A stretch of 64,000 bases of DNA, taken from assembly GCF_947497005.1 (NCBI RefSeq), contig NZ_CANMFF010000007.1, forward strand, positions 186,001 to 250,000. Direction: 5' to 3'. The translations under genes and the position numbers were made by a program. The DNA comes from an uncultured Ruegeria sp. (lineage in GTDB: Bacteria > Pseudomonadota > Alphaproteobacteria > Rhodobacterales > Rhodobacteraceae). Positions 37,303 through 45,810 of this stretch are shown in pieces. Every line of letters begins with the position of its first letter. Within the stretch, counting starts at the first letter, position 1. The notes beneath the pieces were generated by a model, which searched no databases, was not told the DNA's origin, and saw only the letters and a list, made by a program, of their open reading frames with translations.

Positions 37303-38030
37303 GACAGGGCCTCAAAGGAAAACTCTATTGCATAAGTGACAAGCTTTAAATTGGGGATCGCGCGTGCTGCGGCCAATGTCCGTTTGTCAAAACTGTGGGC
37401 CACGATCATCCCACGGATGGCCTGAGGTTCATCTTCAGCGATCAAATCACCCATATATCCCAGAATCTGCCCAACAACCCGACTGTCTGTCTTCCCGGCT
37501 TTCAATTCGATGACAACCATCTGACCCGACGGATCTTCGCACAGAACGTCGATGAAACCTGAATCAACCGAACGTTCCGCGCCGTCATCAATGATGGTCA
37601 GGCCAGCCTCCAGAACAGATATGTTCCTGCGCAAAGCGGCTTGCATGTCACGCTCCAACGCGAAGCGCTGTTTCTCAGTTTGCTCCGAATTGGCGTGATC
37701 GTTCGGATCCGTAGATCTCGGTTCGTCCGACTCGGGATCAAAACCCTCCGAAACAAACCGCGCATATCGGTGTACCGCACCTTTCAACGACTGGAGGCGG
37801 GTATAGACCCTGCCGTTGAAATCCACCTTGCTCGGGTTGGGCCGCCCGGCTCGTTCGTCCTGTTTCGAGTAGGTGAAATCCTCAACCAGCTTGTCCAGCC
37901 CACCGTCAGAGAGCAGGGGCAGCAAATCACCATAGTGCTTCTCGATAATTCGAATATGAGCCATTTGAGTATTGCAAGTGTTTTCGTTGTAGCCTTGAGC
38001 GACCAGCCAGTCTTGATATTCAGCTTTCAC
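37299..38030 (-). CDS. NucS/DUF91-type nuclease domain protein
   Basis: A 243-residue protein. The C-terminal half (about 120-243) resembles the endonuclease domain of NucS: D161 (GFIDVLCED), E175 and K177 (VVIELKAGK) form a PD-(D/E)XK-like centre, then GQILGYMGDLIAED. The N-terminal half (YNENTCNTQMAHIRIIEKHYGDL) is helical and resembles a core-binding domain. NucS handles mismatches or branched DNA in archaea and actinobacteria; the role here is unknown. GTG 38030 overlaps the rsmE stop (GTGA), which decides the start. Confidence 0.78.
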   Translation of the reverse strand: MKAEYQDWLVAQGYNENTCNTQMAHIRIIEKHYGDLLPLLSDGGLDKLVEDFTYSKQDERAGRPNPSKVDFNGRVYTRLQSLKGAVHRYARFVSEGFDPESDEPRSTDPNDHANSEQTEKQRFALERDMQAALRRNISVLEAGLTIIDDGAERSVDSGFIDVLCEDPSGQMVVIELKAGKTDSRVVGQILGYMGDLIAEDEPQAIRGMIVAHSFDKRTLAAARAIPNLKLVTYAIEFSFEALS

Positions 38031-38752
38031 GTCCAATCCCCCAAAGCCTGCTGCCACATGGTCAGCGCGGCAACGGCTGCCGTGTCTGCCCGCAGAATAC
38101 GCGGGCCGAGACTGACCACATGTGCATAGGGCAACGCGCTCAGGCGCGCGCGTTCTTTCTCGGAAAAGCCGCCCTCCGGGCCAATGAGAATCGCCCAAGG
38201 GCGACCTTTTTCATTGGCAGCCAATCGCAGGGCTGAGCCGACTTCGGCCTCATTGCAGAACATCAGTTGCCGGTCGTCAGGCCAGCCATCCAGCACACGA
38301 TCCAGTCGCTGCAGATCGGCGACCTCGGGCACGAATGTTCCGCCACACTGCTCTGCCGCCTCGACTGCGTGGGCCTGCAACCGGTCTTGTCGGATGCGTT
38401 CGGAGTTGGTGAATTCAGTCTGTACCGGCAGGATACGCGCCGCACCCATTTCTGCTGCTTTTTCCACAATGAAATCGGTGCGGGCCTTTTTGATCGGCGC
38501 GAACAGGAACCACAGATCGGGCGGCAACTGCAACGGTTTCGTCTGTTCAATGCAGGTCAGCGTCCCACCGCGTTTGCCCGCCTCGGAAACTTCCGCCAAC
38601 CACTCGCCATCCTGCCCGTTGAACAGGGCGACCTGCCCATTGACAGAAAGGCGCATGACGCCAAACAGGTAATGCGCTTGGTCGCGCGTCAAAGGAACCG
38701 ATTGCCCCTGACCCAAGGGCTGCTCTACATACAGTCTGATCTTCGCACTCAT
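38027..38752 (-). CDS. rsmE: 16S rRNA (uracil-1498-N3)-methyltransferase
   Basis: A 241-residue SPOUT methyltransferase. An N-terminal PUA-like part (RLYVEQPLGQGQSVPLTRDQAHYLFGVMR) is followed by the knotted SAM domain with LIGPEGGFSEKERA and the C-terminal VVSLGPRILRADTAAVAAL. It methylates U1498 of 16S rRNA. It opens the rsmE-NucS-gshA run and starts only 12 bases from the divergent ubiA. Confidence 0.95.
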   Translation of the reverse strand: MSAKIRLYVEQPLGQGQSVPLTRDQAHYLFGVMRLSVNGQVALFNGQDGEWLAEVSEAGKRGGTLTCIEQTKPLQLPPDLWFLFAPIKKARTDFIVEKAAEMGAARILPVQTEFTNSERIRQDRLQAHAVEAAEQCGGTFVPEVADLQRLDRVLDGWPDDRQLMFCNEAEVGSALRLAANEKGRPWAILIGPEGGFSEKERARLSALPYAHVVSLGPRILRADTAAVAALTMWQQALGDWT

Positions 38753-38764
38753 GAGACCTTACAT

Positions 38765-39727
38765 ATGCAAGGCAATGCCCCAACACCAGATGGTCAAGTC
38801 GCCGATGCTGTCACCGGCAACTGGGTCGACACGCACGCCCCGGCTTTTGCCCGCCCCTATCTGCGCCTCAGCCGCGCGGATCGACCCATCGGAACATGGC
38901 TGTTGCTGATTCCATGCTGGTGGGGGCTAGCGCTGGCGATTCTGCACGACGGTCAGCCCCGGATAGCGGATCTATGGATCGCCATTGGGTGCGCGTTTGG
39001 TGCCTTTCTGATGCGAGGCGCAGGTTGCACCTGGAATGACATCACCGATCGAGAGTACGACGGGCAGGTTGAACGCACACGCTCACGTCCGATCCCTTCG
39101 GGTCAGGTCAGTGTTCGGCAGGCTGCGGCCTGGATGGTTCTGCAATGCCTTCTGGCGCTTGGCATCCTGCTCAGTTTCAATCAGGCCGCCATTGCCATGG
39201 GTGTTCTGTCGCTGTTGCCAGTAACGATCTACCCGTTCGCCAAGCGATTTACATGGTGGCCGCAAGTGTTTCTGGGGCTGGCTTTCAACTGGGGCGCGCT
39301 TCTGGCCTGGGCGGCCCATAGCGGCTCACTTGGTTGGCCTGCGGTTACACTGTACCTGTCGGGCATCGCATGGACCCTGTTCTATGACACGATTTATGCG
39401 CATCAGGATACGGAAGATGATGAATTGGTCGGTATCAAATCCACTGCTCGGCTGTTCGGAACCGACACCGCGAAATGGCTTAAGTATTTTCTGGTAGCGA
39501 CAGTTGCCCTGATGGGTCTGGCCATCATCGACGCCGGTGTGCCGGATGCGTCTATCCTGGCACTGGTTGTTGCGCTAAGCGGGCCTTGGGCCATGGGATG
39601 GCACATGATGTGGCAACTGCGCGGGCTCGACACCGAAGACAACGCCAAACTGCTGCAATTGTTCCGGGCCAATCGGGATACCGGCTTTATTCCGCTGATC
39701 TTCCTTTGCATCGCCCTATTGCTCTGA
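38765..39727 (+). CDS. ubiA: 4-hydroxybenzoate polyprenyltransferase
   Basis: A 320-residue membrane prenyltransferase of ubiquinone synthesis. It has the two Asp-rich motifs NDITDREYD and YDTIYAHQDTEDD, and about eight helices. The start ATG 38765 (MQGNAPTPDG) is weakly supported by a ribosome site; an open frame further upstream overlaps rsmE and was not used. The divergent rsmE start is 12 bases away, so the promoter must lie within rsmE. It transfers a polyprenyl tail to 4-hydroxybenzoate. Confidence 0.94.
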   Translation: MQGNAPTPDGQVADAVTGNWVDTHAPAFARPYLRLSRADRPIGTWLLLIPCWWGLALAILHDGQPRIADLWIAIGCAFGAFLMRGAGCTWNDITDREYDGQVERTRSRPIPSGQVSVRQAAAWMVLQCLLALGILLSFNQAAIAMGVLSLLPVTIYPFAKRFTWWPQVFLGLAFNWGALLAWAAHSGSLGWPAVTLYLSGIAWTLFYDTIYAHQDTEDDELVGIKSTARLFGTDTAKWLKYFLVATVALMGLAIIDAGVPDASILALVVALSGPWAMGWHMMWQLRGLDTEDNAKLLQLFRANRDTGFIPLIFLCIALLL

Positions 39728-39791
39728 TTGCACCTGCTGAACGGGGCCTGTAAAGATCGGCCCAAACGCCTGAGGAGTGTCAAACCCAAAC

Positions 39792-41711
39792 ATGCGTCTG
39801 CCGTATTTTATCGCTGTTTCCCTGATCTTTCTTGTATCAGCCGGGGTGTCGCTTTTGGCAGCCAGCTATGCCGTTACGAAGATCGAGGAGACCTCGGAAT
39901 TCGCTGTGCGTCGATCATTGGACCTGAAAGGCCATGACTGGGCCGAGGTCGAATCCGATGGCTTGCGCGTGATCCTGACAGGCATTGCACCGGACGAGGC
40001 GACCCGCTTTAACGCACTGACCGCGGCCGGAACCGAAGTCGATACATCCCGCGTGATCGATGAAATGGGCGTCGCAGCAACCTCTGCCCTAGCACCACCA
40101 CGCTTTTCGGCAGAAATTCTGCGCAATGATCGCGGCATCTCGATCATCGGCCTGATCCCGGCCAGTGAAGACAGAGAAGGGCTGATACAGCGGCTGAGCG
40201 ATCTCAACCGCAACGTTCCAGTCTCGGACCTGATGGAAACAGCGGACTATCCAAAACCCAAAGGCTGGGACGCTGCTATGTCCTTTGCGATTGAGGCTTT
40301 GACCAGCCTGCCCCGCGCCAAGATCTCCGCCAGTGCTGATTTGGTCAAGATTACGGCCATTGCCGACAGCCAACAGGAAAAGCAACGTCTTGAGCGGGAT
40401 TTGACCCGCGCCGCGCCACCAAGTTTGCGGATCGGGTTGGCGATTTCAGCGCCTCGCCCCGTCATCACGCCTTTTACACTGCGCTATCTGATCAACGATG
40501 AAGGTGGTCAATTTGACGCCTGCTCAGCACAGGATGAGAAATCCCGCGACCAGATCGTGGCCGCCGCACGCGATGCCGGATTGTCGGGACCATATTCCTG
40601 CACCATCGGTTTAGGCGAGCCATCGTCGCGCTGGCCCGAAGCCGCCGTGAAAAGCATTCAGGCGCTGGCCAGAATCGGCAAGGGCTCGGTCACGATATCG
40701 GACGCGGACATCACGCTGGTCGCAGAGCAAGGCACTGATCCAGCCTTGTTCGACCGGGTTGTGGGCGAACTTGAAACAGCGCTGCCTCAGGTCTTTGCCC
40801 TGCACGCCGTGCTGCCGGAACCCGAAACCAGTGAACAGACCGGTCCTGTTGAATTCTCGGCGACCCGAAGCCCGGAAGGGCTGGTGCAATTGCGAGGACG
40901 TCTGGGGGATGAAACCCTGAGGGATATGGTCGACAGTTATGCCCGCGCTGCGTTTGGGTCGGATCAGGTCTATACAGCGACCCGCATCGTGCCGGGCCTA
41001 CCAGCTGATTGGCCGGTGCGTGTTCTGGCCGGTTTGGAGGCTTTGGCCCAGCTTCATAACGGAGCCTTAACCGTGACACTAGGCACCGTCGAACTGACTG
41101 GCGTCAGCCATGAAGAAGATGCCAAAGCCCGTATTGCGGGCCAGTTGTCGGATAAACTGGGTGAGGGACAGGAATTCACCCTGATGATCACCTATCAGAC
41201 CCCACCGGAACCTCAGGACGCCCCGCCTGACCCGGAAGTCTGTGAAGAGCAGATCGCCGAAGTTCAGGCCGTCAGCAAAATTGCCTTCGAACCCGGATCA
41301 GCCACGATTGCCGCCGACTCCCGCGATAGCGTGAACCAGATCGCAGATATCCTGCGCGACTGCGGGCCGATCCGGCTGGAAATTCAGGGTCATACGGACA
41401 GTCAGGGCCGCGAAGAGATGAACCAGCAGCTTAGCCAGGCGCGGGCACAATCCATTTTGAACGAGCTACGCGGTCGGCGCATTCCCACCAGCAGCTACAC
41501 CGCCGTGGGATATGGCGAAACACAGCCCATTTCGGATAACGACACCGAAGAAGGCCGCGAAGAAAACCGGCGGATCGAATTCCGGCTGATCCGTCCCGAG
41601 CCTGTTGCCAACACCGAAACCGGGTTGGAAGAACTTGAGGCCGAAGCCAACGATCCTGAGGCTGATCAATCCGACACGACCGCACCTGATGCGGATGCAG
41701 GGGACCAGTAA
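39792..41711 (+). CDS. OmpA family protein with BON-like repeats
   Basis: A 639-residue envelope protein. An N-terminal hydrophobic segment (FIAVSLIFLVSAGVSLLAASYAV) acts as a signal or anchor; the long middle has repeated BON-like units (GLRVILTGIAPDE, later GLVQLRGRLGDETL and GALTVTLGTVELTGV). The C-terminal OmpA domain has IRLEIQGHTDSQG and NRRIEFRL, which bind peptidoglycan. The tail is Glu/Asp-rich. GGAG at 39774-39777 favours ATG 39792 over GTG 39777. A coiled-coil gene follows at once. Confidence 0.87.
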   Translation: MRLPYFIAVSLIFLVSAGVSLLAASYAVTKIEETSEFAVRRSLDLKGHDWAEVESDGLRVILTGIAPDEATRFNALTAAGTEVDTSRVIDEMGVAATSALAPPRFSAEILRNDRGISIIGLIPASEDREGLIQRLSDLNRNVPVSDLMETADYPKPKGWDAAMSFAIEALTSLPRAKISASADLVKITAIADSQQEKQRLERDLTRAAPPSLRIGLAISAPRPVITPFTLRYLINDEGGQFDACSAQDEKSRDQIVAAARDAGLSGPYSCTIGLGEPSSRWPEAAVKSIQALARIGKGSVTISDADITLVAEQGTDPALFDRVVGELETALPQVFALHAVLPEPETSEQTGPVEFSATRSPEGLVQLRGRLGDETLRDMVDSYARAAFGSDQVYTATRIVPGLPADWPVRVLAGLEALAQLHNGALTVTLGTVELTGVSHEEDAKARIAGQLSDKLGEGQEFTLMITYQTPPEPQDAPPDPEVCEEQIAEVQAVSKIAFEPGSATIAADSRDSVNQIADILRDCGPIRLEIQGHTDSQGREEMNQQLSQARAQSILNELRGRRIPTSSYTAVGYGETQPISDNDTEEGREENRRIEFRLIRPEPVANTETGLEELEAEANDPEADQSDTTAPDADAGDQ

Positions 41712-41712
41712 G

Positions 41713-42033
41713 TTGAACAGAACCGAATTCGTCATTGCCACTGCCATCATCCTGTTCGCAGCGTTCTGCATGGGTTGGTTTGCCAATTGGCTGGCCCACC
41801 GCCTGTCCCGCGTACGCCAAAGCGACGTTGCCGATCTGGATCGTATGAGTCAGGAGCTGCACGAAGCTGAGGAAACTCGCGATCAGGCCATCACTTACCT
41901 GCAGCAGCGCGAGGCCGAGTTGACCAATCAGTTGACCCAGACAGAGGCAGAGCTGGCAGCCGCCATGGACGGCTTGCGGGCCGCCCGGCAGGAGGCCGAG
42001 GAATTGCGCGGGCGGATCAACAACGCCGACTGA
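41713..42033 (+). CDS. Single-pass membrane coiled-coil protein
   Basis: A 106-residue protein. One N-terminal membrane helix (FVIATAIILFAAFCMGWFANWL) is followed by a long coiled coil of Glu/Gln/Ala/Leu heptads (about 40-104). It starts one base after the OmpA stop with a TTG preceded by AGGGGA 8 bases upstream; ATGs upstream lie inside the OmpA gene. It is probably co-translated with OmpA and may work in the envelope with it. No family recognised. Confidence 0.7.
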   Translation: MNRTEFVIATAIILFAAFCMGWFANWLAHRLSRVRQSDVADLDRMSQELHEAEETRDQAITYLQQREAELTNQLTQTEAELAAAMDGLRAARQEAEELRGRINNAD

Positions 42034-42054
42034 TCGGCCGCACGACGAGTGGGT

Positions 42055-43263
42055 TCACAGAACCTGCGCCAGATCAGCGATCAGGTCCTCGGGGTCCTCC
42101 AATCCGATTGACAACCGGAACACACCGTCCCCTGCGTAACTCCGATAGCTTGCCAACTGCGCCCCTTCCAGCCGGAAAGACGTTTCCATCAAAGCCTCTG
42201 TGCCCATCCAGAAAATCAGACTGCGATGGTGGCCAAGCGACACGGCATAGTGGACGATCTGCAGTTTATCGATCATCTGTTGGGCCAAGGCCTCTCCGGT
42301 TGCATTGTCGCCCATCTGAAAGGTGATCATGCCGGATGTGTTTCGCATCTGTCGCTGGGCCAATTCGTATTGCGGGTGCGATTTCAACCCCGGATAGATA
42401 ACTTTCGCTACGACGCCACGTGTCTCAAGCCATTCGGCAACAGCGGTGGCACCAGTCTGATGCGCCTTCATCCGCAACGGCAAAGTCGCCATGCCCCGGG
42501 CAATCATCCACGCGTTGAAGGGGGACATGATGCTGCCGTGATGGATCGCGGATTCGTTGCGGATCTTTCCGATCAGCTCCTTGCGCCCGGCCACCGCACC
42601 ACCGATGGCATCACCGTGCCCGCCGATGTACTTGGTTACGGAATGCATGATCAGATCAACGCCCAGCTCTCGGCTTGGCTGACCCAGAGGTGAGGCAAAG
42701 GTCGCATCACAAGACAGCAGCGCCCCTGCACCTTGCGCAATCTCTGAAACCGCCACCAGATCGGTCAGGCGCCCGATTGGGTTTACAGGCGTTTCCGTAT
42801 GGATCAGCCGCGTGTTCGGCCTGATCGCGGCTGACACCGCGGAAAGATCGGACATGTTGACAGTGCTGACTTCAATCCCCAAACGCTGCAGCGTGTCCCG
42901 CGCCAGTTCTGCCACGCCCGCGTATGAAACGTCAGAGACAATCACGTGATCTCCGGCTGACAGGAATGTCAGGAAAATTGCCGTCGCTGCCGCCATTCCG
43001 GAGGCCAGACAGATACAATCCTCGGTGCCCTCCAACATGCTGATCTTGGCCTCAAGTGTCCGAACGTTGGGATTGGCCCAGCGGCCATAGAGATACGGTG
43101 CTTCTTCCTCCAGATCATGGGCCGAGAACCCAGCCACCTGATCAGTAACGAAAGTTGACGACATATGCAGTGCTGGCGCAGACGCACCGCTGGTCGGATC
43201 CGGGGTTTCACCTGCGTGGATCGCCTGAGTCGCAAGCCCTTTGTTTTTCAGTCCGTCGTGCAT
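42055..43263 (-). CDS. PLP-dependent trans-sulfuration enzyme (cystathionine gamma-synthase/lyase type)
   Basis: A 402-residue fold-type I PLP enzyme of the Cys/Met metabolism family. It has the substrate region TETPVNPIGRL, the PLP lysine in DLIMHSVTKYIGGHGD and the C-terminal VFRLSIGLEDPEDLIADL. The cysteine that marks methionine gamma-lyase is absent at SYAGVAEL, so cystathionine or homocysteine chemistry is more likely. ATG 43263 (MHDGLKNK) follows AGAGGA; an upstream start at 43284 is less likely. It stands alone. Confidence 0.85.
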   Translation of the reverse strand: MHDGLKNKGLATQAIHAGETPDPTSGASAPALHMSSTFVTDQVAGFSAHDLEEEAPYLYGRWANPNVRTLEAKISMLEGTEDCICLASGMAAATAIFLTFLSAGDHVIVSDVSYAGVAELARDTLQRLGIEVSTVNMSDLSAVSAAIRPNTRLIHTETPVNPIGRLTDLVAVSEIAQGAGALLSCDATFASPLGQPSRELGVDLIMHSVTKYIGGHGDAIGGAVAGRKELIGKIRNESAIHHGSIMSPFNAWMIARGMATLPLRMKAHQTGATAVAEWLETRGVVAKVIYPGLKSHPQYELAQRQMRNTSGMITFQMGDNATGEALAQQMIDKLQIVHYAVSLGHHRSLIFWMGTEALMETSFRLEGAQLASYRSYAGDGVFRLSIGLEDPEDLIADLAQVL

Positions 43264-43386
43264 GGCGCTATCCTCTTGATCCACTTGCGCGAATTAAGTG
43301 CAAGTTTGTGAACCAGCGTCTAGAGGAGAATTAAACCCATTCTGTCCAAAAACGACCACATCAGTCGCGTGTCGGATGGATCTACT

Positions 43387-43830
43387 TTACCAACGGGTCA
43401 GCGCGTCTTCGTCTTCATCCTTGGCCGCAACCCATTCTGCGCCGGAATGGGTGACTTCCTTCTTCCAGAAGGGCGCGCGGGACTTCAGGTAATCCATTAG
43501 ATATTCCGCCGCCTCGAACGCATGTTTGCGATGCGGCGCAGCAGTGGCCACCATCATGATCCTGTCGCCCGGGGCCAGACGGCCATGGCGGTGAATCACC
43601 AGCACGTCACCCAAAGACCAGCGATCCTTGGCCTCTTGTGCGATCTTGGTCAGGGCGCGCTCTGTCATGCCCGGATAATGCTCGATCTCCATCACATCCA
43701 GATCACCGTTCGCCAGGTCGCGCACGACCCCTGTGAATGTGACGATGGCACCGTTGGCATCGTCACCTGCGGCAAAGGCGTTGGCCTCGGCCCCCAGATC
43801 AAATGCCGCTTCCTGAACAGCGATCCGCAT
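43387..43830 (-). CDS. moaE: Molybdopterin synthase catalytic subunit
   Basis: A 147-residue MoaE. Blocks GAIVTFTGVVRD, MEIEHYPGMTE and HRHGRLAPGD with DYLKSRAPFWKKEV (catalytic lysines) are intact. Together with MoaD it inserts sulfur into precursor Z to make molybdopterin. It starts 3 bases after the moaD stop. pgsA, moaD and moaE form one unit. Confidence 0.96.
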   Translation of the reverse strand: MRIAVQEAAFDLGAEANAFAAGDDANGAIVTFTGVVRDLANGDLDVMEIEHYPGMTERALTKIAQEAKDRWSLGDVLVIHRHGRLAPGDRIMMVATAAPHRKHAFEAAEYLMDYLKSRAPFWKKEVTHSGAEWVAAKDEDEDALTRW

Positions 43831-43833
43831 CTC

Positions 43834-44079
43834 TCAGCCGCCCGTCATCGGTGGGAAAAATGCCACTTCGCGAACACCCGCCAGAGACGCATCAAAATCT
43901 GAAAGTTCCTGATCCAGCGCCACGCGCAGGGCAGACAAGTCGGCAAAGGCTGCTGCATAGCGGTCTTCCCGAGCGCTCAGTTCAGCCACCAGATCATTTA
44001 CCGTGGCTGCCTGCGACTCAACCTTTTCCTTCGGCAAGCCGATGCGTTCGCGCACCCATGCGAAGTACAGAACATCCAT
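43834..44079 (-). CDS. moaD: Molybdopterin synthase sulfur carrier subunit
   Basis: An 81-residue ubiquitin-like protein ending in the Gly-Gly needed for thiocarboxylate formation (FFPPMTGG). The start MDVLYFAWVRERIG is typical. It donates sulfur to MoaE. It sits 3 bases after the pgsA stop and 3 bases before moaE. Confidence 0.95.
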   Translation of the reverse strand: MDVLYFAWVRERIGLPKEKVESQAATVNDLVAELSAREDRYAAAFADLSALRVALDQELSDFDASLAGVREVAFFPPMTGG

Positions 44080-44082
44080 CGA

Positions 44083-44751
44083 TTAGCCCTCCTTCAGATG
44101 TGGCATGGCTTTACGTAGGTAGTCATAGCCCGTGATCAATGTCAGCGTCGCGGCAATCCACAGCAGCCAAAGCCCGACCTGACCGGCCCAGTACATACCT
44201 TCGATATTCCAGCGCAGGTGGTTCACGTCCTCGACCTGACCCGCAATGATCTGCTCTACCAGCTCGGCATCCATGCCGAAACTCGCCATCACGGCATAGT
44301 GTTCAAAAATGCCCTGCGAAAACAGAACCGCGATGGCGACCATCTGTGCCGTAGTCTTCCATTTGGCCAGCTTGGTGACCTTAAGCGTCCCTGCCACATC
44401 GCCCAGATATTCGCGCAGGCCTGAAACGAACACCTCGCGAAACAGGATCACGGTGGCGGGCAGCACCAGCCATGGCGTCCAGTGTTCGGTCGAGTAGCCA
44501 ACCAGAATCATCAATGCGATCACCACCATCGCCTTGTCGGCAATCGGGTCCAGCATCGCACCGATCTTGGTTTCCTGTTTCCACGCTCGGGCCAGATAGC
44601 CATCGAACCAATCCGTGATCGCAGCCGTCAGGAACAGGATCAAAGCGAACCAATCCGCATAAGGACGGGTGAAATACAAAAACATAACGGCCAGGCTGGG
44701 CGCGGCCAGCAGGCGCAGGACGGTCAGGATATTGGGTAAATTCCACTTCAT
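44083..44751 (-). CDS. pgsA: CDP-diacylglycerol-glycerol-3-phosphate 3-phosphatidyltransferase
   Basis: A 222-residue membrane enzyme of phosphatidylglycerol synthesis. The CDP-alcohol phosphotransferase motif is complete (DWFDGYLAR then GAMLDPIADK), and the N-terminus is NLPNILTVLRLLAAP. About four to five membrane helices. It leads moaD and moaE; a DMT transporter on the other strand separates it from uvrC, which is often linked to it in this group. Confidence 0.95.
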   Translation of the reverse strand: MKWNLPNILTVLRLLAAPSLAVMFLYFTRPYADWFALILFLTAAITDWFDGYLARAWKQETKIGAMLDPIADKAMVVIALMILVGYSTEHWTPWLVLPATVILFREVFVSGLREYLGDVAGTLKVTKLAKWKTTAQMVAIAVLFSQGIFEHYAVMASFGMDAELVEQIIAGQVEDVNHLRWNIEGMYWAGQVGLWLLWIAATLTLITGYDYLRKAMPHLKEG

Positions 44752-44925
44752 GGCTTGGACCCTATATCGCCGGTCCGGGACAGAAAAGGCAAACGGTTAA
44801 AAAACTTCATCCCTCGCAACCACTTGGTCAAAGCGCCGCAGGCCTGACACCACAGAACAGTGCCTCTTGGCCTTTCCCGGCTTAGCGGTCAGATTGCCAG
44901 TCGAACGCAAGCCCGAAAGAACAGA

Positions 44926-45810
44926 ATGACAGCGCATATACAAATAGACGCCCGGTCGAACATGATCGGCAGCCTCTGGATGATCGCCGCGATGGCGGGC
45001 TTTGCGCTGGAGGATGCATTACTCAAAGCAGCCTCAGCCGTGCTTCCGATCTGGCAGGTCCTGGTTCTTTTTGGCGCGGGTGGTTCCGTGATCTTTGCCG
45101 CGGTGGCCTTGGCTCGCGGGCAACGGTTGCTGCAGCCTGACGTTCTGTCCCGCCCGATGAAAGTTCGTGTGCTGTTCGAAATCTTTGGTCGGTTGTTCTA
45201 TGTGCTGGCCATCGCGTTGACGCCCTTATCTTCGGCCACGGTGATCCTGCAGGCCACGCCTCTGGTCGTGGTTGCGGGTGCCGCGCTGTTCTTTGGCGAA
45301 ACAGTTGGTTGGCGGCGGTGGAGCGCCATATTCGTCGGTATGATTGGCGTTGTCGTCATCCTGCAACCAACCGGTGACAGCTTTTCGCTGCTTTCAATAT
45401 TGGCGGTGCTTGGGATGTTGGGATTTGCCGGGCGTGATCTTGCCAGCCGTGCGGCCCCAGCCACGTTGGGAACAGAGGTTCTGGGTTTTTACGGGTTCCT
45501 CAGCATTATCGTGGCGGGTCTCGCCTATCGGTTTTGGGAGGGCGCGCCTGTGGCACCGGTTGGCATCCACACCAGCCTGCACCTGACCGGCGCGGTGCTG
45601 ATGGGGGTTATGGCCTATGCGTCGCTGATGAAGGCCATGCGCACGGGCGAAGTGTCCGCCGTGACCCCGTTCCGCTACATCCGGTTGCTGTTCGGCATCG
45701 GGTTGGGCGTGATCATGTTCGGCGAGAGCCTGGACCGTACCATGTGGATCGGCAGCGCGCTGATCGTTGCCTCGGGCCTCTATATTCTGTGGCGGGGCCG
45801 GCGCGCCTAA
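44926..45810 (+). CDS. EamA/DMT family transporter
   Basis: A 294-residue inner-membrane transporter with about ten helices and two EamA repeats (first [22 protein letters not shown]; second [20 protein letters not shown]). The C-terminal hydrophobic part ends [12 protein letters not shown]. It is probably a metabolite exporter; the substrate is unknown. ATG 44926 is used; the longer frame from 44860 lacks support. The stop overlaps the convergent uvrC stop by 4 bases. Confidence 0.88.
   Translation: MTAHIQIDARSNMIGSLWMIAAMAGFALEDALLKAASAVLPIWQVLVLFGAGGSVIFAAVALARGQRLLQPDVLSRPMKVRVLFEIFGRLFYVLAIALTPLSSATVILQATPLVVVAGAALFFGETVGWRRWSAIFVGMIGVVVILQPTGDSFSLLSILAVLGMLGFAGRDLASRAAPATLGTEVLGFYGFLSIIVAGLAYRFWEGAPVAPVGIHTSLHLTGAVLMGVMAYASLMKAMRTGEVSAVTPFRYIRLLFGIGLGVIMFGESLDRTMWIGSALIVASGLYILWRGRRA

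Noticed and set aside
38267..38764. Long N-terminal extension of ubiA
   Set aside because: The extension is antisense to rsmE and lacks UbiA similarity; the family start fits ATG 38765.
42055..43263. Methionine gamma-lyase
   Set aside because: The specific cysteine region of that enzyme is not present (SYAGVAEL instead), so a general trans-sulfuration call is safer.
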